Part shown: positions 1 to 7,856 of the stretch, piece by piece
How the letters are laid out: each line of letters starts with the position of its first letter
Numbering within the stretch: the first letter of the stretch is position 1
Source: an uncultured Bacilli bacterium
Lineage (GTDB): Bacteria; Bacillota_I; Bacilli_A; RFN20; CAG-826
Reading direction: 5' to 3'
Assembly (NCBI GenBank): GCA_905236085.1
Contig: CAJOOD010000006.1
Coordinates: 1 to 29,525, forward strand
Length of the DNA stretch: 29,525 bases
Notes under the pieces: generated by a model
Seen by the model: only the letters and a program-made list of their open reading frames with translations
Database searches by the model: none
Told to the model about the DNA's origin: nothing
Translations under genes and position numbers: made by a program

Positions 1-58
1 ATAATTAATCGGTATTGTATTGCTTTGATAGATTTAAAAACTTAGCAAATATATTAAA

Positions 59-78
59 AATGCCGCAGAAACGGCATT
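59..78 (-). terminator. Rho-independent terminator after the permease/HD-GYP gene
   Basis: Bases 59-65 and 72-78 form a 7-bp stem (AATGCCG/CGGCATT) around a 6-base loop. Read on the minus strand the stem is followed by a T-rich run. It sits about 20 bases past the stop of the HD-GYP gene and ends that transcript. Bases 1-58 contain nothing else I can recognise. Confidence 0.8.
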
Positions 79-96
79 AAATGTTTAATTTATAAT

Positions 97-2334
97 TTAA
101 TTGTCCTTATGCTCTTTATAGAATTCTTCTATCTTTTCGCGAGCGGCTAGATAATATTTTTCTAAAGATGGATCAAATTGACTGCCCATTCCCTCTAAGA
201 TAATCTTATTTGCGGTTTCAAATGTCATCGCATCTTTATAAACTCTTTTAGATACTAGAGCATCATAGACATCAGCAATAGCCATAATACGAGCTTCAAA
301 AGGTATCTCTTCTCCTTTTAGATGATCAGGATAACCAGAACCATCCCATCTCTCGTGATGATAATGGGCAATATTAGCGGCAATGGTTTTAAATGATTCA
401 TCATTAATACCTTCTAAGATATCAGAAACAATTCTAAAACCTTCTGAAGCATGGGTTTTCATTATCTCATATTCTTCAGGAGTAAATTTACCAGGTTTTC
501 TTAAAATCACATCATCGATAGTAATTTTACCTAAGTCATGCATTGGCGCGGCCTCAATAACATTATCATAGAAGGAATGATCGTGGCCTAATTGTTCATC
601 TTTTCTCATCTCACTGACTAGAATTCTAACCACTTCACTAGTTCTTTTAATATGTCCACCGGTGGAATTGTCACGACCTTCAATCATCGTAGCCATACCT
701 AAAACCATCTTATCTTGACTGGCTTTTTCTCTTTGCTTAATAGTGTAGAAAACATAAAAGAACATGGCTTGAGTAGCAATTAATAAGATGATGGTAATAA
801 AGATAGATATAGTTACAGTATCTGGAGAAGAATTTCTTGACACATTAGCGATCCATGAGCCGGTGCTATAGATGATTAACAATAATAAGCCAAATAAGGC
901 CACCATAGAATTACCTAAATAACCTTTTTTATCGCGATGTAATAAGAAACAATAATATGCTAAACCAAGGATAGCCCAAGAGGAGAAAATAATAAGAGAT
1001 TCTGTTTCTATATTTCCGCTTCCTAATATGCCGTTAATTAAAACAATGGTGAGAAAAATTAGACCGACAACTAATCCACTTATGCCAAAGATTGTGGCTT
1101 TTTTGTTGTTGTCTCTTCTCGCTCTAAAGAATGATATCGCGCAGATATAGATATAAACAATGATTCCGCATATGGTGTTGATATCAACAATCCAGCCGAT
1201 TAATACTCTGCCAAAAAAAGACATAAGGAAAGAGATGATAATCGTAAAAATAATAGCGATATGAGGATTGCCCCACTTATTGGTCTTTCCTAATTGTTTA
1301 AAGAATATACCATCTTCCGCCATAGATTGGATTAGGTTACTAATTCCATAGATATTACCGATTAAACTGGTGGATACAATAGCAAACAATGCAATGCAGA
1401 ATATAACTAATCCAGGCACACCTAAAAAGCGATTAATAACATAAAATGGCGCGATAGCGTCTAATCCTTGTAAGGATGATGAGCTTGTTAAATATTCATA
1501 CCAATTAGAATATCCATCAGGGAAGGTAGAAATAGATAGGATGATAATTAGAACATAAATTAAAGTTGCAAATGCAACAGAGGCAGCAAAGACTTTAAAG
1601 ATGTGTTTGCTTTTAAATTTAAAATTTTTCGTGGAATGAGATATGCTTTCAAAACCAATAAAAGCCCAAGGTGTCATACTAACCACTGAGAATATTTGCA
1701 TAAAGGCATTTTCACCATTTAATGCAAACGATGGTTGAAATGATTCTATTCCCCCATTATGTAATACCATCGAGACAATAAATCCAAATATGATTAATCC
1801 GATAAAGATGAACGCTAATCCGAATTGGATATTCGTGGTTATCTTTTTATTTAATAAACATATGCCTCCAAATAGGCAAATGAACGCAGTTGATAATAAT
1901 ATTTCTCCTAACCAGATATCATATTCTCCAATGGAATAATGGAAGCCAAATTGGAAGGCATTTCCAAATATATATCTCGCAAATAATGAAAAAGAGGTGA
2001 CATTTGCCCATAAAATCGCCACATAAGTAATAATTAGAAACCAAGAAACTAAATAGGCATGATCTCCTCCTAATGTCTTTTTCGCATAGGTATATATCCC
2101 TCCATTAGAGTCTGGATATTTATTCATCATATAGTGATAGTTATATGCAATAATAAGCATGAAAATCATGCCAATCAATAACCCAATAGAACTGCCTACT
2201 GGACCAGCTTTAGATAAATATGAACTACCAGTCAAGACAAAAGAGCCCCATCCAATACTAGTACCAATAGATAAGGCAAATGCCCCAAATATAGATATGG
2301 ATTTAGATTTCTTTTGTAATGATGTGTTTTCCAT
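97..2334 (-). CDS. APC-type amino acid permease fused to HD-GYP phosphodiesterase
   Basis: A fusion of a membrane transporter-like region with a cyclic-di-GMP phosphodiesterase domain. About residues 15-540 are strongly hydrophobic, with many membrane segments and the look of the APC amino acid/polyamine superfamily (early GTSIGWGSF stretch, later PWAFIGFES). About residues 546-740 form an HD-GYP domain, with HD at 602-603, DLGK, HHE near 662, GSGYP near 668 and ADVYDAL near 700. Families with this set normally hydrolyse cyclic di-GMP. Residue numbers count from the GTG at 2343. I prefer the ATG at 2334 as start, but neither has a clear ribosome binding site. A diguanylate cyclase gene lies divergently beside it. 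The permease part could be a true transporter or an amino-acid sensor gating the enzyme; the sequence does not decide. No truncation is visible. Confidence 0.85.
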   Translation of the reverse strand: MENTSLQKKSKSISIFGAFALSIGTSIGWGSFVLTGSSYLSKAGPVGSSIGLLIGMIFMLIIAYNYHYMMNKYPDSNGGIYTYAKKTLGGDHAYLVSWFLIITYVAILWANVTSFSLFARYIFGNAFQFGFHYSIGEYDIWLGEILLSTAFICLFGGICLLNKKITTNIQFGLAFIFIGLIIFGFIVSMVLHNGGIESFQPSFALNGENAFMQIFSVVSMTPWAFIGFESISHSTKNFKFKSKHIFKVFAASVAFATLIYVLIIILSISTFPDGYSNWYEYLTSSSSLQGLDAIAPFYVINRFLGVPGLVIFCIALFAIVSTSLIGNIYGISNLIQSMAEDGIFFKQLGKTNKWGNPHIAIIFTIIISFLMSFFGRVLIGWIVDINTICGIIVYIYICAISFFRARRDNNKKATIFGISGLVVGLIFLTIVLINGILGSGNIETESLIIFSSWAILGLAYYCFLLHRDKKGYLGNSMVALFGLLLLIIYSTGSWIANVSRNSSPDTVTISIFITIILLIATQAMFFYVFYTIKQREKASQDKMVLGMATMIEGRDNSTGGHIKRTSEVVRILVSEMRKDEQLGHDHSFYDNVIEAAPMHDLGKITIDDVILRKPGKFTPEEYEIMKTHASEGFRIVSDILEGINDESFKTIAANIAHYHHERWDGSGYPDHLKGEEIPFEARIMAIADVYDALVSKRVYKDAMTFETANKIILEGMGSQFDPSLEKYYLAAREKIEEFYKEHKDN

Positions 2335-2383
2335 GCCTATCACATTTTATATCTTTTAGATTTTTATTTTAAGTGACAAATTT

Positions 2384-2392
2384 TGGTATAGT
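2384..2392 (+). promoter_or_regulatory. Putative extended -10 promoter for the GGDEF gene
   Basis: TG at 2384-2385, one base, then TATAGT at 2387-2392 matches an extended -10 element. No good -35 hexamer lies at the usual distance. It would give a leader of roughly 50 bases before the ATG at 2448. The prediction is by pattern only. Confidence 0.35.
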
Positions 2393-2447
2393 ATCATTTT
2401 TATTGATGAATTGTTGTTTTTTAAACAAAAGAAATTAAAATAATTTT

Positions 2448-3602
2448 ATGCCTTATTCAGCTTTTGTAGGAGTTGCATTAGCAATCCACATATTAATTAA
2501 TATCGACATGTTTGCCAAAAGAGATAATATTCCAGCGATAAAATCTTATCGTATGTTTTTGGTTTCTATCGCTGTGTTTTACTTAACTGATATCTTATGG
2601 GGAATATTTGAAGCTGGTAAACTAGCCGTGGCGTTATACGCGGATACATTTATATATTTTGTATCAATGGGGTCGACGATTATGTTATGGACTAGGTTTG
2701 TTATTAGATATTTAGATGGTAACAAAATATTTTCAAACATCGTTAGAATAACTGGTGTTGCTTTTTTTGCCGCGGAATTAATCTTATTGATTGTAAATAT
2801 CTTTGTACCAGTCCTATTCACGGTAGATCAAAATGCAGTATATGAAGCATATGAGGCTCGCCACATCATGCTATGGGCTCAAATCGCCATGTATTCCTTA
2901 GTGTCTATTTATTCATTTATTGTCACATTCTTAAAATATAGAAAATTAGATAGAAGATATGTAGCAATATTCTTATTTGGCGTGGTTATGATTACTTGCA
3001 TCGCTATTCAATTAGGAGATCCATATATTCCCTTTTATTCTATCGGTTGTCTTATCGGAGTTTGTATTCTTGATGCTTTCGCTCTTAATGATACCAAGGA
3101 AAGATTCAAACATGATTTAGAAAAAGATGCTTTAACTAACACCAACAGCAGATATGCTTATGTCAGCAAAGAAGAAAATATCGATAAACAAATTAGCAAT
3201 AACACTATCAAGGATTTCGCAGTTATAGTCTTTGATATCAATGGTTTAAAAAGAACTAATGATTTATATGGCCATCAAGCGGGAGATAAATATATCATTG
3301 ATTCAGCAAAAACAATAGAGATGTTCTTCCCTGCTTCTTCTTTATATCGTTTTGGCGGAGATGAATTCGTAGTGATTCTTGAAGGAGAACAAATAAATAA
3401 TTACGAAGAACAATGTGAAAGATTCAAAAAACATATCGACGAGAATCTATTAACCAATAAACCAATAGTTTCTTCTGGATATTCAAGATATATCCCTGAT
3501 AAAGATTTCGCCTTTAAGACCGTTTTCATCCGCGCAGATAAAATGATGTATAACCGTAAAGAGGCTTTAAAAAAGGAGGCAAAACAATTAAAAAGAGCGT
3601 AA
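2448..3602 (+). CDS. Membrane-bound GGDEF diguanylate cyclase
   Basis: The protein probably makes cyclic di-GMP from two GTP at the inner face of the membrane. About residues 1-215 hold some six or seven hydrophobic helices with no recognisable ligand-binding domain. The C-terminal GGDEF domain (about 225-380) has the metal/substrate motif FDING at 262-266, the NDLYGHQAGD segment after it, and an intact RFGGDEF with GGDEF at 303-307. The RxxD inhibitory site that usually sits nine to six residues before GGDEF is absent (FPAS instead), so simple product inhibition through that site is unlikely. It is the only sizeable plus-strand gene in the left half and is divergent from the HD-GYP fusion, with about 110 bases between them, which suggests an opposed cyclase/phosphodiesterase pair. 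The ATG has only a weak upstream ribosome binding site. Confidence 0.88.
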   Translation: MPYSAFVGVALAIHILINIDMFAKRDNIPAIKSYRMFLVSIAVFYLTDILWGIFEAGKLAVALYADTFIYFVSMGSTIMLWTRFVIRYLDGNKIFSNIVRITGVAFFAAELILLIVNIFVPVLFTVDQNAVYEAYEARHIMLWAQIAMYSLVSIYSFIVTFLKYRKLDRRYVAIFLFGVVMITCIAIQLGDPYIPFYSIGCLIGVCILDAFALNDTKERFKHDLEKDALTNTNSRYAYVSKEENIDKQISNNTIKDFAVIVFDINGLKRTNDLYGHQAGDKYIIDSAKTIEMFFPASSLYRFGGDEFVVILEGEQINNYEEQCERFKKHIDENLLTNKPIVSSGYSRYIPDKDFAFKTVFIRADKMMYNRKEALKKEAKQLKRA

Positions 3603-3620
3603 ATATCAATTATTTCGCTC
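3595..3620 (-). terminator. Terminator of the NRPS/phosphatase operon, possibly bidirectional
   Basis: GAGCG (3595-3599) pairs with CGCTC (3616-3620), and an inner AATA/TATT can extend the stem. On the minus strand it is followed by a T-rich tract, just past the stop of the phosphatase gene at 3638. The hairpin overlaps the last codons and stop of the convergent GGDEF gene and is followed by AATTTT on the plus strand, so it may serve both. Confidence 0.6.
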
Positions 3621-3637
3621 AATTTTGATTAAATAAC

Positions 3638-5797
3638 TTATAGGATTATTTCAATGATGGAATGCTTATTTTCGTATTTATAAGAATATGATTTAGCAAA
3701 CTCTTTTACAATAGATAGACCAAAGCCACCTTCAGCAATTTCAGAATCAAATTCTTTTAAATATTTTTCTTTATGATTAGCAAATGGATTATAATCACCA
3801 CCATTTGAAATAATGGTTATTTTTAAACCATCATTTAATGCTTGAAATTTAATATCAATAATTAAATCTTCTCTTTCTTCATAGGAGATTAAGTTATTAA
3901 TTAATTCATCAATAACAATACCTCCCGAGGCTTTAATTTTATCATCGAGATAAGAATATGATTGATTGAATTTATCAACGATATCGGTAATGATTTCATA
4001 ATCTTTTTTCTCGTAATGGAGTTTTAGTTCATCATCTTGATATTTAGCGATAAGTATAGTTACGTCATCGAATTGTTCTTCGCCAGAAACGAATTCGTTA
4101 AGAGTTTTATTCATATTAGAAATCACATTATCGATAGAAATACCTTGGTTTTGCTCTAATATTTGCTCAATTCTTTGATAACCAAATTCCTCAAATTCAT
4201 GGTTAATTGATTCATTTAATCCATCGGTAAACATGAAGATATATTCACCTTTATTAAATGGATGTGATTCTTCAATAAATGGATAATTTTCTTCTATTCC
4301 TAAAACAATATTAGATTCTCCATCTAATTTATATACTCCATTAGGACCAACGATATATGGTTTTTCATGTCCAGCGTTGATATATCTTATTTCGTTCTTG
4401 TTAAAATCAATAATTCCAATAAATGAGGTAAGGAATAACAATTCGTTATTATTCTTAGTTAACATATCATTAACATTTTTAATCGCATCCTTTAAGGAAG
4501 CACATGACATTAATGAAGATTTTAATAATTCTTTATTTCTCATCATAAATAATGAAGCTGGTATACCTTTTCCAGAGACATCAGAAATTAATACTGCGAG
4601 ACGGTGATCATCTAAATAGAAATAATCATAGAAGTCTCCCCCTACTTCTTTAGCCGCTTTGATGTAGGTTTTAATGTTAATGTTTTTATCAACAAAACTA
4701 TCCGCGGGTAATGAATCTAATTGAATCTTACTAGCAATAGATAATTCGGCATTGGTTCTTTCTTTTTCTTGGGCTTCGGCGTGAATTATATCAACATAAT
4801 TGATAATAGCTTTTTCCATATTGAGGAAAGATTGCGCTAATCCGGCCATTTCATCATGAGATCGCATTGGTATTTCTATGATTTCATTCATGTTTTTGTC
4901 GTTTAATTTTCTTTCTATTTCTATCGATGATTTAGATAATTTATTGATGTTTCTAACAAATAATAGATATGAGAAAATCGTATAAATACCAATTAAAGCT
5001 AACGATGAGAATCCTAATATGATTGATTCGTTACGTAAAGTCTCTTGAAGATTACTATTAATCGCGCCTAAATCATATTGAATATATAAAGAGGCAATAA
5101 TCTTTGGCTGTTCGTTTTCATTTAGAGGTATAGAATAAATCGGAGTAAACATTGTCATATATCCATCTAAGATATAACCGCGATGATTTTTATGATGAGA
5201 ATCATCAAAATAATCTGATTCTTGTATTTGATAAGAATATCCCGGAACATGATAATAATCATTTGGCCCTCTGTTGCTATCATACATACGAGAATCCACA
5301 AGGAAAACCATTTCGTTGTTGTTATTAATATATGAGAAAAATACAGATTGACTCGCAGAAGTCGTTTGAAAATTATTTAATAAATTGATTAATGAATATA
5401 ATCCAACTTTAAAATCTGCTTCCTCTTTGGTAAGGAACCCCATTCTAGAATCGCGTTGATACATCCATGGATATTTTTCCGCGTAGAATTGAGCAAATTC
5501 TTGAAATGTATCAAAGTCGCTTTGACTTCTTTTATCAGTGTCAGCATCAAAAGTCGTTTCAATATAATTCCTTAAATTGGTCAAATAGTCATTATAAATA
5601 TAGTTATTATCGTTTGTGCCGCCTGAGAAAATATAATCAACAGCATCTAAGGTATAATCGATATTGCTATGTAGATTATTTTCAGCGTTATTTTTTTGAT
5701 TAAAATAGGTCAAAGTAATCGCCGTTCCCGCGGTTAAAATAGACACACCAATGCCTAAAATAATGACTTTTGAAAGAATGGGGAATTTTGCTTTCAT
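3638..5797 (-). CDS. Membrane sensor SpoIIE/RsbU-type serine phosphatase with RsbW-like tail
   Basis: In partner-switching systems a PP2C-type phosphatase of this class removes phosphate from a STAS protein. Layout: membrane segment about 10-31; extracytoplasmic sensor about 32-257 resembling Cache-type domains, with a His/Asp-rich patch near 198-205; second membrane segment about 258-281; HAMP linker about 282-335; coiled segment; PP2C SpoIIE domain about 370-585 with GGDFYD at 386-391, DVSGKG at 406-411, TDG at 524-526 and FDD at 576-578; then an RsbW-like ATPase fold about 600-719 with ELINN at 631-635 and GGFGLS at 690-695. The Asp of the usual DxG nucleotide motif appears replaced (SNG at 664-666), so ATP binding by this tail is doubtful. 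The gene is last in the operon, three bases after the STAS stop, with no clear ribosome binding site, so translational coupling is likely. The STAS protein is its probable substrate. Confidence 0.9.
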   Translation of the reverse strand: MKAKFPILSKVIILGIGVSILTAGTAITLTYFNQKNNAENNLHSNIDYTLDAVDYIFSGGTNDNNYIYNDYLTNLRNYIETTFDADTDKRSQSDFDTFQEFAQFYAEKYPWMYQRDSRMGFLTKEEADFKVGLYSLINLLNNFQTTSASQSVFFSYINNNNEMVFLVDSRMYDSNRGPNDYYHVPGYSYQIQESDYFDDSHHKNHRGYILDGYMTMFTPIYSIPLNENEQPKIIASLYIQYDLGAINSNLQETLRNESIILGFSSLALIGIYTIFSYLLFVRNINKLSKSSIEIERKLNDKNMNEIIEIPMRSHDEMAGLAQSFLNMEKAIINYVDIIHAEAQEKERTNAELSIASKIQLDSLPADSFVDKNINIKTYIKAAKEVGGDFYDYFYLDDHRLAVLISDVSGKGIPASLFMMRNKELLKSSLMSCASLKDAIKNVNDMLTKNNNELLFLTSFIGIIDFNKNEIRYINAGHEKPYIVGPNGVYKLDGESNIVLGIEENYPFIEESHPFNKGEYIFMFTDGLNESINHEFEEFGYQRIEQILEQNQGISIDNVISNMNKTLNEFVSGEEQFDDVTILIAKYQDDELKLHYEKKDYEIITDIVDKFNQSYSYLDDKIKASGGIVIDELINNLISYEEREDLIIDIKFQALNDGLKITIISNGGDYNPFANHKEKYLKEFDSEIAEGGFGLSIVKEFAKSYSYKYENKHSIIEIIL

Positions 5798-5800
5798 AAA

Positions 5801-6097
5801 TTATTTAACGTTTAAAATATTAATGAAACCTGTGACTTTAAGAACTTCTTGGCAAACACTGTTAAGATTGTGGACTTCAAAGCCTTTGCCAGCTGCGGTT
5901 AATTCCTTTTTAATAGCGAGAAGCGCTCTTAATCCAGCGGAAGAAATATATTCTAAGTCCTTCATATCGATGATAACTAATGATTCTTTCTTTTCTTCTT
6001 TAGCAAAAGCGTCTAAAAGAGCGGTAGAAGTTACTGTATCAAGCCTTCCTGTTAAAGCGATGGTTAGATTATCACCATGAGATATTTTAATTTCCAT
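5801..6097 (-). CDS. STAS-domain anti-anti-sigma-type protein
   Basis: A single-domain STAS protein of 98 residues, the size of SpoIIAA/RsbV. The motif ISSAGLR at 51-57 covers the usual phosphorylation loop; aligned by its Gly to SpoIIAA, Ser53 takes the place of the phosphorylated serine. In known systems such a protein is phosphorylated by an RsbW-type kinase and dephosphorylated by an RsbU/SpoIIE phosphatase. Here both partners are direct neighbours: the kinase-like domain is fused to the MATE transporter upstream, and the phosphatase follows. The start overlaps the MATE gene by 11 bases, and a strong AGGAGG site lies inside the MATE coding region seven bases before the ATG. No sigma factor is nearby, so its binding target is probably the fused ATPase domain. 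Confidence 0.92.
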   Translation of the reverse strand: MEIKISHGDNLTIALTGRLDTVTSTALLDAFAKEEKKESLVIIDMKDLEYISSAGLRALLAIKKELTAAGKGFEVHNLNSVCQEVLKVTGFINILNVK

Positions 6098-7856
6098 TAG
6101 TGCTACCTCCTAAACTAATTTCAAATATCGTATTGTTTAAACTCAAGACACGCATATAGGTCATCTTGTTAACTAGTTTACTTATTAATTGTATCCCACT
6201 TGTTGAATAATTATTATCATTATCGAATTCATATTTAGTTGGATCAAATGGTAAGCCATCATCTCTAATTCTTAAAAGTAATGCCGATTCGCTGATTTTT
6301 AAAGAGATATCAATATAATTTTGTCTATCCTTTTTATAACCATAAGTGATGATATTATTAATAATTTCTTCAGATGCTAATCCAACAATTTGACTCTCCC
6401 TATTAGCGGTATTATTTTCTAAAGCAAATTTTGTTAATTGCTCAGATACAATTGAGGCATTATTAATATCATTAACAATAGAGACATCAAAGGTCTTATA
6501 TTTATCTTCTTCAAACATGAATATTCCATGACATTCGTTCTTTTTAACTTTTTCATAAATTAATATGAAGATATATGTAGCAACGACTGTCGCACTTTCT
6601 ACAATAATTGAAGAGATAACATAACCTTGTAGACCCATTGTAAATAAGAAGACTAGTGTTACAGGTAATACGATGACTAATTCTCGACATAAGACAGTAA
6701 CAATAGAGGGTAAGTTCTTATCAATAGATGGATAATAATTCATCGAGAATTTATTAATTTCATATGGTATAAAAGATAAAAGATATAATCTAATAATCAT
6801 AAATTGATAATCGGTGTGAATTTCATCTAAATAGCCAAACATTAAAGAATAGATATTAGGGAATATCGCAATAGCCGCGATTAAGACTAAGGCTACACCT
6901 AGATTGATTAAATATATTCTTCTAGTCAATTTTTTTAATGAATAAATATCCTTTTCCCCGTAAAAAATGCCGCAAATCGCGGGTATAACGTTTAAAATTC
7001 CTCCACATAGGAGTTCAAATAAGAACACTGCATTAGATATTAAGCCATATATCGCTAATTGATAATCTTCAATGATTAATTGTCCAATAAAAATATTAAC
7101 GATGAGCATTTGTATCGCGGTTAATAAGAAATTTAAAGCTGATGTGCTGCTCGCCTTAGCGATATCGATAAATCCACTTCCTTTTAATTTAAAGGAGAAA
7201 GATAGATTTCTCTTTTTGCTTCTAATATAAAAGATAATCGTTATTAGGCCAACGAGATATCCTAAGCCAGTAGAAATCGCCGCGCCAAAGGTGGCCCATT
7301 CTTTAAATGTTAGAATAAATAATACTTCTAGCCCCACTTTCGCAGCATTAGAAACAATAAAACAAATAGATGATAATCTAGGATTATTATCTACCGCCAT
7401 AAAATTACCTAATAATAAAGCCAGAGTAATAAACGGAACAGTTAAAAAATACCCTAGAATATATTGATAAGAATAATCCACTAAATCGCTAGAGAATAAT
7501 CTAGCTATAGGCATAGATACCGCAAAGGCTAAGGCGCTAAATAGAAGCGATAGGCCTACACCCACAACGATAGAAATAGAGAAGGTCTTTTTAGCTTTTT
7601 CTATATCTCTTTTTCCTAATAGATTAGCAATAACAATCGATCCACCTATTCCTAATGCAAAGCCAGGTAATTGAATAAAATATAATATTGGTACCACTAA
7701 GGCAGTCGCGCTTAAGGCTTCTGGTCCAATCATGTTACCAACTAGAATTCCATCCAATAAAGAGCCGAATTGCATGGCAAAAACCATCAAAATAGAGGGG
7801 ATTAGATAGGTTATAAACTTTTTATTAATTAATTTTGCGTTTCTTTTTAATGTCAT
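6087..7856 (-). CDS. MATE-family exporter fused to RsbW-type ATPase domain
   Basis: An unusual fusion. Residues 1 to about 445 form a MATE multidrug/toxin-exporter-like membrane protein, full length for the family at around 12 helices, with typical early segments (GSLLDGILVG, PGFALGIGG). Residues about 455-589 form a Bergerat-fold ATPase of the anti-sigma kinase class: N box EEIINN at 496-501, DDGLPFDP at 532-539, and SGIQLISK at 553-560. Unlike the tail of the neighbouring phosphatase, its nucleotide-binding residues look intact. RsbW/SpoIIAB relatives phosphorylate a STAS partner and bind it when it is unphosphorylated; I infer that the downstream STAS protein does this here and so gates transport. 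The gene overlaps the NRPS stop by four bases (ATGA) and the STAS start by 11, so the NRPS product is the likely cargo. Confidence 0.88.
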   Translation of the reverse strand: MTLKRNAKLINKKFITYLIPSILMVFAMQFGSLLDGILVGNMIGPEALSATALVVPILYFIQLPGFALGIGGSIVIANLLGKRDIEKAKKTFSISIVVGVGLSLLFSALAFAVSMPIARLFSSDLVDYSYQYILGYFLTVPFITLALLLGNFMAVDNNPRLSSICFIVSNAAKVGLEVLFILTFKEWATFGAAISTGLGYLVGLITIIFYIRSKKRNLSFSFKLKGSGFIDIAKASSTSALNFLLTAIQMLIVNIFIGQLIIEDYQLAIYGLISNAVFLFELLCGGILNVIPAICGIFYGEKDIYSLKKLTRRIYLINLGVALVLIAAIAIFPNIYSLMFGYLDEIHTDYQFMIIRLYLLSFIPYEINKFSMNYYPSIDKNLPSIVTVLCRELVIVLPVTLVFLFTMGLQGYVISSIIVESATVVATYIFILIYEKVKKNECHGIFMFEEDKYKTFDVSIVNDINNASIVSEQLTKFALENNTANRESQIVGLASEEIINNIITYGYKKDRQNYIDISLKISESALLLRIRDDGLPFDPTKYEFDNDNNYSTSGIQLISKLVNKMTYMRVLSLNNTIFEISLGGSTNGN

